From: Apostichopus japonicus
Taxonomy: Eukaryota; Echinodermata; Holothuroidea; Aspidochirotida; Stichopodidae
Assembly: GCF_037975245.1 (NCBI RefSeq)
Contig: NC_092568.1
Location: 994,001 to 1,058,000 of the forward strand
Length of the DNA stretch: 64,000 bases
Direction of reading: 5' to 3'
Shown here in pieces: positions 1-8,480 of the stretch. A model generated the notes under the pieces. That model worked only from the letters and a program-made list of their open reading frames with translations, was not told where the DNA came from and ran no database searches. The position numbers and the translations under genes were made by a program. The stretch's first letter is position 1. Each line of letters begins with the position of its first letter.

Positions 1-260
1 ATCGGGTCCGAAAAAATTGAGTCCCCCCCAATAAATAGTTAGTGAGACAAATTTGGGTCTAACAAAATTGATTCCACAAAGAAAATTTGGGTCCAAAAAA
101 ATTGAGTCCCCCCCCAAAAAAATAACTTAAGCCAGACAAAATTTGGGTAAAAAAAAATGAGTCCCCAAAAAAATTGGGTCCGAAAAAATTGAATCCCCCA
201 AAAAATTAGTCAGGCAGAATTTGGGTCTAACAAAAAAAATTGGGTTCAAAAAGTTGTCGG
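1..260. repeat. A-rich imperfect tandem repeat
   Basis: Three to four diverged units alternate GGGTCC(G)AAAAAATTGAGTCCCCC with a GTCAGACAAAATTTGGGTCTAAC-like stretch. Unit boundaries are blurred by homopolymer A and C runs. No coding potential is seen. The array runs off the left edge of the window, so its full size is unknown. Confidence 0.6.
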
Positions 261-261
261 A

Positions 262-303
262 ACTTAAAGAGACGTCGGAACATAGAGACGTCGGAACATA
301 GGG
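262..303. repeat. Short direct repeat GACGTCGGAACATA
   Basis: The motif GACGTCGGAACATA occurs twice, preceded by a third partial copy (GTCGGAACTTA). It is too short to classify and may be the margin of the preceding A-rich array. Confidence 0.45.
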
Positions 304-349
304 TATGTCCCCCTTCTTAATACATTGAGAAATTACTAGTCAAAAATAT

Positions 350-1436
350 TTTGTGAAGCAAAACCGTACGATATATTTCACAAATATTGATGCTTAGATA
401 AGTGCTTCCTCACCAAGGGCGGCGGAAGCACTTTTAATCTGGGGGGGCACCGACATCAAAGGGCACTTTGCAGAAATTCGCTTGGACTGATGCAGCCTTA
501 TATTTAGTAGCCTTTATAACTCTTATTGTATTATCTTATTTGCGTATACACATCACTCCATCAACGCCCTCACCCCCCCCCCCCCCCCTTAAAGGAAAAT
601 ACTAGCACTGCAATATCCAATGTGCAAATTGGGAAACAAGGAAAAAGTTTTCTTTTGAGACAAAATGAGGTGAAATCATGCTAGTTGCTAATGTAGGAAT
701 CTTCCGAATTAAAGTTTATTTCTTGTCAATATCTTAACAATTTTTTTCCATTCGAAATATCATTGAGTTTGACCCACAGAAATTCATTAAAAGTCAGGGG
801 CGAAGCCAGGATTTGCAAAGTTGTATGCACGACTATCTGAGCGGAGCGCCACCATCGGTTGGCGCGGAGCGTACAAGAAAATTTTGGGTTTTACAGACCC
901 CTCAGATGGCTGGAAACGGCCCTTCCCGAGTGTTCATTCTGGTTCCCTGGCCTCTTGCTAACTTGAGACACCTCAATTTTTATGTAGAAAAAGGGCACAT
1001 TTTTAACCTGAGGAAAAGTGGGGGGCACGTGCCCCCTGTGCCCCCCCCGGTTCCGCCGCCCTTGTTCCTCACAATCAACGAGCCGCCCCGAAATTCACTC
1101 CGCTTACATAAAACTTCTATATATATATAACACGTGGAAAAACACAAGTTTTTACACACATAATTCCCATTGACATTGTTTACGGAACATAAGTAGGTCA
1201 ACGACATTCGAACTTGGCAACTTGCCCAAGTTCATTGCACCGTGGGAACGACACAACAAATTGTACATGATTGTACATTTTCCCGCCATCTGGACGCCCG
1301 AGTGTAACTTTTGATGTAATATGCAAATTATTAATGGTACTGTGCGGTTAAAACTTAACCTATTGTGACACATACAAATTTTGGGAAGTTGTAGATGTTA
1401 CTTTTGTATCAAATGTAAAGTACTGTATGGTACTAT
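350..1436. repeat. Dispersed repeat, copy 1 (split by a hAT-like insertion)
   Basis: The sequence from the ACAAATATTGATGCTTAGAT stretch through ATCAACGAGCCGCCC to AAATGTAAAGTACTGTAT is shared with 38876-39256. Between the two halves of this copy, after AGTGCTTCCTCAC, lies the 651-bp hAT-like element at 414-1064. Leaving that out, about 390 bp align closely. Neither copy has a convincing ORF and no terminal repeat defines the family, so its class is unknown. Confidence 0.75.
414..1064. mobile_element. hAT-like MITE with 8-bp target duplication
   Basis: The element starts CAAGGGCGGCGGAA and ends with the exact reverse complement, TTCCGCCGCCCTTG, a 14-bp TIR. It is flanked by perfect 8-bp direct repeats TTCCTCAC (406-413 and 1065-1072). 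An 8-bp duplication with CA-starting, GGCGG-containing TIRs is typical of the hAT superfamily. The related repeat at 38.9 kb has a single uninterrupted TTCCTCAC, which independently proves the insertion. No transposase ORF is present, so it is non-autonomous. The interior includes a GGAGCGCCACC...GGTTGGCGCGGAGCG motif shared with the elements at 17.8 and 54.5 kb. Confidence 0.9.
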
Positions 1437-2310
1437 AATTAATAAAAGACGCTTTTCCTCAGGTGGTAGGGAAAAGGGGTATTTCGGTGAACTCGATCTC
1501 TTTGTATAGTATTTGGATACTTAAAATGACCATGTACTGTACATGCAGTTTCAATTCTATTTAGTAAGCTGTTCTTCGCATTTTTATCCTTTGTGGATCT
1601 TTATTGGAATAAATACGAAATGTATTTTTTGACGCCAGTATTTAAAGGTAAGCATTTTTTAAATTGTTGACTGAGCTTCAAAATCCATTTTCTAAAAAGT
1701 CGGTTTTAATGAAGGTTTTATCAAATATAGCTAGGGTAGGAAAATATTAATTAACCACATTAAAGAAAGTTTTTCTATTATCCAAATAAAATACATGTTT
1801 CTCGTACTGAGATCTGAAAAAAAAACAGGCTGACGTTTTTCTTCTTTTCATGCGCTAATACTAGTTTGGAATATGTGGCAACCTTAACAAAATAATTTTT
1901 AAGGTTAGTTAGATTTCTTGAATCCGAATAGAGACACGGGAATCAGGAAAAGGGAGGCCCCTTGCGCGGACGATGAAGATGTTTTGTTTTTAACCGGCAC
2001 TGCTTCAAAGTTGTTGGGTGGAATTTTTTTCCCTTTTCATTCTGTTCGAACCAACGATAAATTATATAAAAACTTAACACAAGAAAGGCTTACTAGTACT
2101 TTATTATTCTTCAAAATGTTGCCAACTATTCAAAGTAACGTGGAACATAAAATCTACAACTAACACTACTAGTAACAGAAAAGTCGCTATCCGTACGTAA
2201 CGTTACTGTTGTTAAATAAAAAGTTAAACGTGTAAAGTTGTGAACTGACATCAAAAAGTTCTCAAGGCGGAACTCCTGTAAAGATCGATTTTCGCACAGT
2301 AGAGTAGGAA
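1437..2310. other. AT-rich interval without recognised genes
   Basis: Short random-looking ORFs only, the longest about 80 codons (1918-2163, plus strand), without recognisable motifs. No tandem repeats or transposon ends were identified. Confidence 0.5.
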
Positions 2311-2311
2311 C

Positions 2312-2600
2312 TTCATGATACACGATATAACGACTTAACGAAATATCGTGAATAATAAAAACCCAAAGCCCAAACGAAGTTACGAATTGTGATGCGCTCA
2401 GCTTGAAATCACGATCTCACGATATAACGTGTTAGCGTGAATGTAGCAGTCATGTTTGCTATCGTGAAGGCTTGGTATCACGATATAGCGTGTGATCGTG
2501 GTATATCGTTATATCGTGGTAGCGTGTACAAAAAAATTACAGTAGTCAGGTTTCACGATAGAAAACGATAGAACAAGATAAGGGCATCACGATACACGAT
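2312..2600. repeat. CACGATATA / ATATCGTG-rich tract
   Basis: The words CACGATATA, TATCGTG, CACGATA and GATCGTG recur about ten times in both orientations over roughly 290 bp, with interspersed GTTAGCGTG and GTAGCGTG variants. The spacing is irregular, so this is not a simple satellite. Several copies can pair as inverted repeats. The tract ends about 50 bp before the DIRS element. No ORF spans it. Confidence 0.6.
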
Positions 2601-2692
2601 GCCACGGCCGATTTAATGTGAACGGTACTGTACAAGCACAGTAGAGTATATTCCCCAAACCTTAACCGGTTTGTGAATTAACGAGCGACGTA

Positions 2693-2787
2693 CTCACCTC
2701 ATATAACCTATGCATTACCGTATTAACCTCGCTCTAGCATCTGGCAATTTGTCTGTATGTGAGTGTGGCCATCTCCCTTCCGTAATT
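2693..2787 (+). repeat. DIRS inverted terminal repeat, coding-3' end
   Basis: This 95-bp segment, from CTCACCTCATATAACC to CTTCCGTAATT, is the reverse complement of 8737-8831. Outside it lie about 43 bp (2650-2692) unique to this end, whose complement is carried by the internal complementary region. Non-identical outer extensions are normal for DIRS ITRs. Confidence 0.93.
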
Positions 2788-2887
2788 TCCAGGCCGCAAT
2801 GGTGCGGCACCGGACGGAGAAGGGGGAGAGGATCGACCAAGGGGCGGAAACCCCGAGGATACAACCAAAAACATTCTCACCTGAAGA

Positions 2888-2982
2888 GGCCCTAGGTGGG
2901 CTGTGGTGGGTGACAGGTGGGTCCTGAGTGGGCCCGAAGTGGGTCCAGAGTGGGTCGTCGGTGGGTGTAGGCGGGACCCCAC
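2888..2982 (+). repeat. GTGGGT-rich segment in the DIRS 3' region
   Basis: GGTGGG or AGTGGG recurs about eight times in 90 bp, between the left ITR and the ICR. Clustered G runs could form a G-quadruplex on the plus strand. No ORF of interest covers it. Confidence 0.5.
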
Positions 2983-3128
2983 GACATCCCTCGAAAATTC
3001 CTGGGGGGAAAGGCCGTCACATGATCATATCTGTGTGGCCAGTTCCCCTAGTATCCGAGGAGGGTATCCGACGTGGTTGTATGGTTCCGTCCGCGAGGTC
3101 CCCCATAGTGGGGAGGCGGGTCGGGATG

Positions 3129-3225
3129 TTATATGAGGTGAGTACGTCGCTCGTTAATTCACAAACCGGTTAAGGTTTGGGGAATTCACAGCGCGTACTC
3201 CCTCACCTCATATAACCTATGCATT
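3129..3225. repeat. DIRS internal complementary region (ICR)
   Basis: The first part (3129-3185) is the reverse complement of the left end (about 2650-2703). The second part (3183-3225) is the reverse complement of the right end (about 8809-8850). They abut at GGGGAATTCACAG, so the ICR carries the two element ends in circle-junction order, overlapping by AAT/AATT. In DIRS-1 models this region templates completion and circularisation of the cDNA. The tyrosine recombinase stop codon (3217-3219) lies inside it. Confidence 0.93.
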
Positions 3226-4404
3226 TGTGACACAGGAGCCCTGGCGGTGGGTCGAGGATCTCGCGGGCGGCGGACCTAGGGCCGCTCGGGCAAAATCCCC
3301 TTCCGTGGCAGGGGTGTTTGTGAGATAACAGGCGACAAAGGAAGACGGGGTCTTCCAGGCCGCCGCCTTCATAATATCTTCCAGGGGAACCCCCCGGAAC
3401 CACGCCCTGGACGTGGCGTGGCCTCGGACGTCGTGCGCCCGGACGGGTTCCCCAGGCTGGGTGTGGGCACGTATTAAGTCGGCCATCCACCGTGAAATGG
3501 TGTCCTTTGAGGCCGGGGTGTAAGGCGACCGCGGTAAAATGAAGAGCCTGTCCGAGGTACGTAGCTGTTTGGTCCTCTCTATGTACCACTTAAGGGCTCG
3601 GACAGGGCACCAGCGCTTGTCTTCCGTGATTGACGAGGCTTGTGACAGACTCGGTAGGAAGATCTCGTTCGGGGTAAAGGTTACTGATTGGTTCTTTGGG
3701 AGGAAGTGAGGGTCAGGTAGTAATCTGACTCCTCCTGGTTCAAACCTCGTGAACCCCCGTTGGAGGGTGAGCGCGTGGAGACAGCTTCTGCGCCTGGCAG
3801 AGGCGGCCGCGATCAGAAACAGAGTTTTGTGTGTTAGTTTGTCCAATGGAGCATTGTGTAACGGCTCGTACGGAGAGCCCGCAAGGGTTGTCAGGACCTC
3901 GTGGAGGGCCCATGACGGGGCCAGGCGGCGCCTGGGAGGGCGTCTGTGGAACATGCCCCTTAAGACCTGGCGGAGGACCGGGTTGGTTCCTACTGAGGAG
4001 CCATCCGAGAATCCGCTGTGAACCGCTGCTATTGCGGAGCGGTAATTTCTAATTGTACTTATTTGCTTCCCTTCTCGGAAGAGTTCGAGTAGGAAGGCCG
4101 CCACCTGGTCTACTGAGGCCTCCACGGGATCAGCAGCGTTGTCCCCGGCCCAAACATAGTATCGGTGCAGTCTAGAATCGTATGTTTTAACCGTGGACTG
4201 CCGGCGGGCATCCACTGCAATGTCCGCAACCTCCGGTGGAAACCCCGCTGTCTGGAGCGAGAGCCGGAGAGTTTCCACGCAGCTAGATGGAGGCTCGTGA
4301 TGTCGGGGTGGGTTATGTGGCCGCTCCGTTGGGAGAGGAGCTTGGCGGCCGGTGGGAATTTGTATGGTAGGTCCACCAGCATTTCGATGATGAGTGGGAA
4401 CCAT
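3217..4404 (-). CDS. DIRS tyrosine recombinase (ORF3)
   Basis: A 395-residue protein if it starts at the ATG at 4404. The frame stays open far upstream (to 6123), but that part is antisense-free shadow of the RT ORF. An N-terminal SAM-like core-binding region (about residues 40-160, with STVKTYDSRLHRYYVW and ISTIRNYRSAIAAVHSGF) precedes the catalytic domain. The catalytic residues are visible: arginine in ASARRRSCLHAL, H-x-x-R in AHDVRGHATSRAW, tryptophan in AAWKTPSSF, and the nucleophile tyrosine in VACYL. It would integrate the circular DNA intermediate. It overlaps ORF2 by 295 bp in another frame. It uses the same frame as gag, and its TAG stop lies inside the ICR. Length and motifs agree with an intact enzyme. 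Confidence 0.93.
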   Translation of the reverse strand: MVPTHHRNAGGPTIQIPTGRQAPLPTERPHNPPRHHEPPSSCVETLRLSLQTAGFPPEVADIAVDARRQSTVKTYDSRLHRYYVWAGDNAADPVEASVDQVAAFLLELFREGKQISTIRNYRSAIAAVHSGFSDGSSVGTNPVLRQVLRGMFHRRPPRRRLAPSWALHEVLTTLAGSPYEPLHNAPLDKLTHKTLFLIAAASARRRSCLHALTLQRGFTRFEPGGVRLLPDPHFLPKNQSVTFTPNEIFLPSLSQASSITEDKRWCPVRALKWYIERTKQLRTSDRLFILPRSPYTPASKDTISRWMADLIRAHTQPGEPVRAHDVRGHATSRAWFRGVPLEDIMKAAAWKTPSSFVACYLTNTPATEGDFARAALGPPPARSSTHRQGSCVTNA

Positions 4405-6350
4405 GCTTGATTGGGCCAGCAAGGTGCGATCAAAAGCATGTCCGCTTCCACGTCCCGAAGCATCGTGAGAACTCTGCGGAGTAATCCCAGTGGGGGAAAG
4501 GCGTACATGGAGAGGCCCGCCCATGAGACGACTAGGGCGTCGGTCTTCCAGGCCTGTGGGTCGTGGTATCTGGAGCAGAACGTCGGGAGTTTGGCGTTCT
4601 TGGCCGTCGCGAACATGTCGACGGACGGCCTGCCGAACAGGTGAAATATGTGGTCGGACCACGTTCGGGAGAGCTCCCATTCCCCATTGTCTAGATACCC
4701 CCTGGACAGTGCGTCTGCCAGTATATTGTCTTTCCCTGCTAGGTGGGACGCCCGTAGGCCGATCCGAAGGGAGTCGCAGAGGACGAGCAGGTCCCATGTC
4801 CTGCGTAGGAGGGCCAGGGATCGAGTGCCCCCTTGACGGTTGATATACGCCACGGTCGTGGTGTTGTCTGACCGGACCGTGACAGTGTGGCCCGTTAGGT
4901 GGGTTGCCCAGTGACGTACGGCCCTCAGGACCGCTTCCGTCTCTAAAATATTGATATGGAGACCCCTCTCGGGCTCCGCCCATTCGCCGGCAACTGTGTG
5001 TGTGCCCCATACCGCTCCCCAACCGCTGAGGGAGGCATCCGTCGTGATCGACGTTGTAGGGGCTGGGTTCCGGAAAGGTCGCCCTGCCGCGATCCTGTCC
5101 GACTCTGCCCACCACGTGAGAAACGGGCGAAGCCCCGTTGGAAGTGGGATTGGCGTTGCCGCCGGCGACCGATCCGGGGCATAGTGTTTGAGGAGGTGCC
5201 GCTGGAGCGGCCTCATTCTGAGTCTGCACAGGTCTAGAAGGTCTGTGAAGCTCGCCATCTTCCCCAATAGGCGCTGCCACGTGAGCGCTGGGGTATTCCG
5301 ATTGCCTAGTATTTTTCTGGCCGTGGCCACTAGGCTTGCCGTTCTTTCGGCCGTCGGGTAGACCATGCCGCGGGCGAGGTCGAGACGGGCCCCTAAGTAT
5401 ATGATCGATTGAGTGGGCACGAGGTTGGATTTCTCGACATTGATTAACCACCCCAGTTTCGTCAGGAGGGAGACGGTGGCGTTTGTACTGGCGAGAGCCC
5501 CTTGTTGGGAGTTGCCGAGTACTAACCAATCGTCTAGGTAGGCGAACACCATTACCCCGTTTCGGCGGAGGTGAGCCAGGACCGCCCTTGTTACCCTGGT
5601 GAAAACCCTGGGTGCTGTGGAGAGGCCAAATGGTAGCGCTGTGAAGCGGTAATCTATGGCCTTGTACCTGAACGCGAGGAACCGCTGGTCCTCGAGTCGG
5701 ATGGGGATATGTAGGTAGGCATCCTTTAGATCGACGGAGGATGCCCACATCCCTGGGCGCAGTAGGTGGAGGATTGATGTGAGAGTCTCCATCCTGAACC
5801 TCTCCGGTCGGATAAACCTCCTGTTGAGAGGTCTGAGGTTCAGGATGGGCCTCCAAGTCCCGTTCTTCTTCGGCGTGAGGAAGAACGAGGACCGGAAGAG
5901 GGGGCCGTCCGCGTTTGCGGTGGTGACCCGCGTAATGGCGCCTTTTTTGAGAAGACTGTTGATCTCGTCCTCGAGGGCGGCCCGCTTTTCCGGTATCTCG
6001 GGTACTGGCGTGGTTGCGAAGAGGCCATATTGGGGTGGGGTAGACGAGAACTCTATCTCGTAGCCCCTTTTTACCACGTCCAGTACCCAGGCTCCTGGGT
6101 CGATTTTCTCCCAGTGAGCCCAAAAAACTCTTAGTCGCCCCCCCACCTTGGCTTTGGCCGCTACGGTGGGGTGGGCATCCCTAGGGCCGTTTACCGCGCC
6201 CGCGGCTTCCGCGGCTTCCGCGGTATTGCGGGCGGTACGGCCTGTGTTCGGGCCGCGAAGGAGCGGATTGTTGCTGCGTTCGCGGAGCGCCCCGACTCTG
6301 ACTGTAGCTGGATCTTGGCTGCTTAAAGCGGCTACCTTGTCTTGAGTCAA
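4110..6350 (-). CDS. DIRS reverse transcriptase / RNase H / DAM-like polyprotein (ORF2)
   Basis: A 746-residue ORF. Reverse transcriptase spans about residues 120-330, with FLTPKKNGTWRPILNLRPLN, VDLKDAYLHIPI (206-217), ALPFGLSTAPRVF (238-250) and the catalytic YLDDWL (271-276). RNase H spans about 434-550, with TDASLSGWGAVWG (D438), the ILETEAV glutamate (E470), VRSDNTTTVAYINRQGG (D494) and GKDNILADALSRG. Residues about 570-665 (SVDMFATAKN, YAFPP, LIAPCWPNQAWF) match the region often described as a phage Dam-like methyltransferase domain in DIRS elements, but a DPPY/NPPY motif is absent. The protein copies element RNA into DNA. It overlaps gag at its 5' end and the recombinase at its 3' end. 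No stop or frameshift is seen, and all visible catalytic residues are kept. The start at 6350 is the first ATG and may not be the true one; expression by frameshift or reinitiation is possible. Confidence 0.95.
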   Translation of the reverse strand: MTQDKVAALSSQDPATVRVGALRERSNNPLLRGPNTGRTARNTAEAAEAAGAVNGPRDAHPTVAAKAKVGGRLRVFWAHWEKIDPGAWVLDVVKRGYEIEFSSTPPQYGLFATTPVPEIPEKRAALEDEINSLLKKGAITRVTTANADGPLFRSSFFLTPKKNGTWRPILNLRPLNRRFIRPERFRMETLTSILHLLRPGMWASSVDLKDAYLHIPIRLEDQRFLAFRYKAIDYRFTALPFGLSTAPRVFTRVTRAVLAHLRRNGVMVFAYLDDWLVLGNSQQGALASTNATVSLLTKLGWLINVEKSNLVPTQSIIYLGARLDLARGMVYPTAERTASLVATARKILGNRNTPALTWQRLLGKMASFTDLLDLCRLRMRPLQRHLLKHYAPDRSPAATPIPLPTGLRPFLTWWAESDRIAAGRPFRNPAPTTSITTDASLSGWGAVWGTHTVAGEWAEPERGLHINILETEAVLRAVRHWATHLTGHTVTVRSDNTTTVAYINRQGGTRSLALLRRTWDLLVLCDSLRIGLRASHLAGKDNILADALSRGYLDNGEWELSRTWSDHIFHLFGRPSVDMFATAKNAKLPTFCSRYHDPQAWKTDALVVSWAGLSMYAFPPLGLLRRVLTMLRDVEADMLLIAPCWPNQAWFPLIIEMLVDLPYKFPPAAKLLSQRSGHITHPDITSLHLAAWKLSGSRSRQRGFHRRLRTLQWMPAGSPRLKHTILDCTDTMFGPGTTLLIPWRPQ

Positions 6351-8112
6351 AACGTGGGCGCGAGGATGAGGTCGGGCGGGACATGTGTTCGTCCGCCTCC
6401 CTCAGAGATTTCATTCTCTCTGCCTCCTCCCGGAGTTTGTCATCGAACTTGCCGCCGAAGAGGTCGCTGCCCAGGATCGGTAAGTTGCGGAACGCGTCCG
6501 CCGTGGATCTGGACGACCAATTCATGGAGTTCAGAACCAGGTCCCGACGTGTCAAGGTAGCCTTAACCGAGACGCGGGCGAACTGGTCTAATACCATCCT
6601 GGAAACGGGTCCCAGGAGGGCAATGATGGCGGCGGTATCTTTGCGGGAGATACCCGATGCCTGGGCCTGTTGGAACGATCTGTTCAATAGCTCGGCGAAA
6701 AGTAATAGGGCTGACGAGTACTTCATCCCTGCGCGGGAGGCCCTATCTACGTCGAACAGGGAGGATTCTAGGGTCTGTGCACCCTTCTCCCTGAACTTGT
6801 CTTTGCCGTCTAAGGCACCCGCCGACCGAAGTCTCTCCTTCACTTGAGGCGGGATTTGGGGTGGCGTGAAAAGACTTTCCCAGTCTTCGTCGCCCACGTG
6901 GAAAGTGCGATGGGCTGATCGCTGGAAGGCTGTCCAGCGTTTCGCCTGTGCCACCGCCTCGAACCGCTCTCTACATTCCACATCCACCGGGATGGAGGCT
7001 CGAGGCTTTTGGGTGGCCGCGTTCAAAGTGAGTTTGGATGCCGGCCCCTCGTGGGCCCGCGCATCCACCCTTTCCTCGAAGCCGAGGACTCTGCGGAGTA
7101 CTGCCGTCGCCTTCTCAAAGGCCTCCGCCGAAATTTCTGTACCCCGTAAGGGTTCTTCATCCTCCGCCTCGGAGTCTCCACTGAGGAGGCGGGCACTAGC
7201 TGCGATTGACAGCGCATCATCAGCTCTGGAGGAGACGTCGTCCCAGGGATCTGCCTGGGCCTCCTCAGGGGCGAGATCGTCCGTAACCGGTGCTGGCGGT
7301 GGCGCCGGTTGTGGTGGAATTGACGGAGCCCCTTGTTGTTCCGGGTCCTGTTGACTCGGCTTTTGTAGTAATTGTCCCAGGAGGTCTTTAACCTGGGAAA
7401 GGAGAGCCTGCCCTGGATCTGGGGATTGTCTCCTCTTTCGTTTCTTGGCCCTGTGTCGCCCAGAAGAATGTCCGCTCGAGGACGAGGGCGACGAGCCAGA
7501 CCTCGACCTGCGTCGAGGTCGCCGGTGTCTTTCCCGGCTCCTACCGCGGCTACGGCTGTGGGTACGGCTTCTGCTTCGGCTTTGGCGCCGTTCCGTACTC
7601 TCCGGGGAGAACCCCGAGAAATCTCTCCGGTTGTGGTCCCATGACCCCGGAGTTGAAGTAAATAAGTCCGCCACCGCTTGTCTTCGGGGGCTTCTGGACT
7701 CCACGTGGCCTGAAGTGGACGGACCCTCCTGGGGTCGCGGCCGTGGCTGAGCTGACGCCGCACGGGAATTAGCTCCATCTCGTATGGATACCCGTTCCTG
7801 AGGAGGGTTTGAGCCATCTCGTATGGCGCCCTCCGTTCCCCCATGTTTAGGGCTTATGCCATCTCTTATGGCCGCCTGGGGTTCCTTCGCCGGCGGCTTC
7901 TTTTTCCCCTGCTTTGAGGAAGCCGCCTTCTTTCTTTTCTCTGCGGCTTTATCCGCCAGCCAGGTACCGATCAAATCCCAGCGCTCCTGGGTCCAGTCCT
8001 GGCAAATGGAGCAGGTCTGCTTACTCCCGCATGGGCGACACTTTGGGCATAAATCATGCTTATCCCATGCTTTGAACGGACGGAACTGCTTACAAGAACG
8101 GCAGTTTTCCAT
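6181..8112 (-). CDS. DIRS gag-like protein (ORF1)
   Basis: A 643-residue ORF. The N-terminus holds a cysteine cluster (C4, C7, C22, C25, C28, C34, C37), resembling a paired zinc ribbon or knuckle. Around residues 170-240 there is a long Arg/Ser-rich tract with many RS, RSR and SRGR repeats next to KKRKRR, a likely nuclear-targeting and RNA-binding region. Acidic and proline-rich stretches follow, then a more ordered region (about 350-560), and the C-terminus is RG/RGG-rich. The presumed role is nucleocapsid-like packaging of element RNA. The ATG at 8112 follows a long A-rich leader on the coding strand and is the first ATG of the frame. The 3' end overlaps the start of the RT ORF by 170 bp in another frame. 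The class assignment rests on position and composition, because DIRS Gag proteins diverge quickly. Confidence 0.85.
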   Translation of the reverse strand: MENCRSCKQFRPFKAWDKHDLCPKCRPCGSKQTCSICQDWTQERWDLIGTWLADKAAEKRKKAASSKQGKKKPPAKEPQAAIRDGISPKHGGTEGAIRDGSNPPQERVSIRDGANSRAASAQPRPRPQEGPSTSGHVESRSPRRQAVADLFTSTPGSWDHNRRDFSGFSPESTERRQSRSRSRTHSRSRGRSRERHRRPRRRSRSGSSPSSSSGHSSGRHRAKKRKRRQSPDPGQALLSQVKDLLGQLLQKPSQQDPEQQGAPSIPPQPAPPPAPVTDDLAPEEAQADPWDDVSSRADDALSIAASARLLSGDSEAEDEEPLRGTEISAEAFEKATAVLRRVLGFEERVDARAHEGPASKLTLNAATQKPRASIPVDVECRERFEAVAQAKRWTAFQRSAHRTFHVGDEDWESLFTPPQIPPQVKERLRSAGALDGKDKFREKGAQTLESSLFDVDRASRAGMKYSSALLLFAELLNRSFQQAQASGISRKDTAAIIALLGPVSRMVLDQFARVSVKATLTRRDLVLNSMNWSSRSTADAFRNLPILGSDLFGGKFDDKLREEAERMKSLREADEHMSRPTSSSRPRFDSRQGSRFKQPRSSYSQSRGAPRTQQQSAPSRPEHRPYRPQYRGSRGSRGRGKRP

Positions 8113-8230
8113 CCTTTTTTTTTTTGTTTTTGTTTTTGTTTTTTTGAGAAATCTCCGAAAATTTTTTTTTTTTTTTTTGAGAAATCTCCGAAAATTTCTT
8201 TTTTTTTTTTTTTTTTTTTTTGAGAAATCT
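8113..8230 (-). repeat. A-tract leader with three CGGAGATTTCTC units
   Basis: On the coding strand, directly upstream of the gag ATG, three copies of CGGAGATTTCTC are each followed by long A runs (10-25 A, one with regular C interruptions). GAGATTTCTC is itself a short inverted repeat. The tract is untranslated leader; homopolymer lengths may be inexact. Confidence 0.75.
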
Positions 8231-8261
8231 CCGAGACCTGAAGCTGTGAAAACTAAATTAA

Positions 8262-8480
8262 AAACAGTTACTTTACTGCAGAATGAAAACGTACACGGCT
8301 GCTGTACGTGAACAGTAAGAAATTCGTATCTAAACCAGTACGAAAAATAAACAAGGCAGTTACTTTACTGCAAAGGGAAAACGTACACGACTGCTGTACG
8401 AAAACAGTATGAAGAACTAAACAAAGCAGTTACTTAACTGCAAGTAAGCCCACGTACACGACTGCTGTACGTGGAAGTAA
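8262..8480. repeat. DIRS leader: three hairpin-containing repeats
   Basis: Three diverged units each contain CAGTTACTT(T/A)ACTGC, which can fold on itself, followed by ACGTACA-(7 nt)-TGTACGT. The stems are ACGTACA/TGTACGT, CGTACA/TGTACG and CACGTACA/TGTACGTG in order, with loops CGGCTGC, CGACTGC and CGACTGC. Loop and stem are conserved although the linkers vary, which suggests a structural or protein-binding role in the element's 5' untranslated region. Confidence 0.7.

Noticed and set aside
2710-2895. Short frames inside the DIRS terminal repeats, present at both ends
   Set aside because: The same frame appears in both ITRs only because the ITRs are copies; there is no independent evidence of translation.
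4405-6123. Upstream 570 codons of the open frame that contains the DIRS recombinase
   Set aside because: It overlaps the RT/RNase H ORF in another frame, has no recognisable domain and a low-complexity Arg/Pro/Gly-rich composition typical of a GC-rich shadow frame. The recombinase is better started at the ATG at 4404.
6383-7354. Plus-strand frames of about 150-160 codons opposite gag
   Set aside because: They are complementary-strand shadows of a GC-rich coding region, with Ser/Arg/Ala-biased composition and no domain.
7023-7844. 273-codon minus-strand frame within the gag ORF
   Set aside because: It is an alternative frame of the Arg/Ser-rich gag region; its Arg-rich composition mirrors the gag codons and no motif is present.
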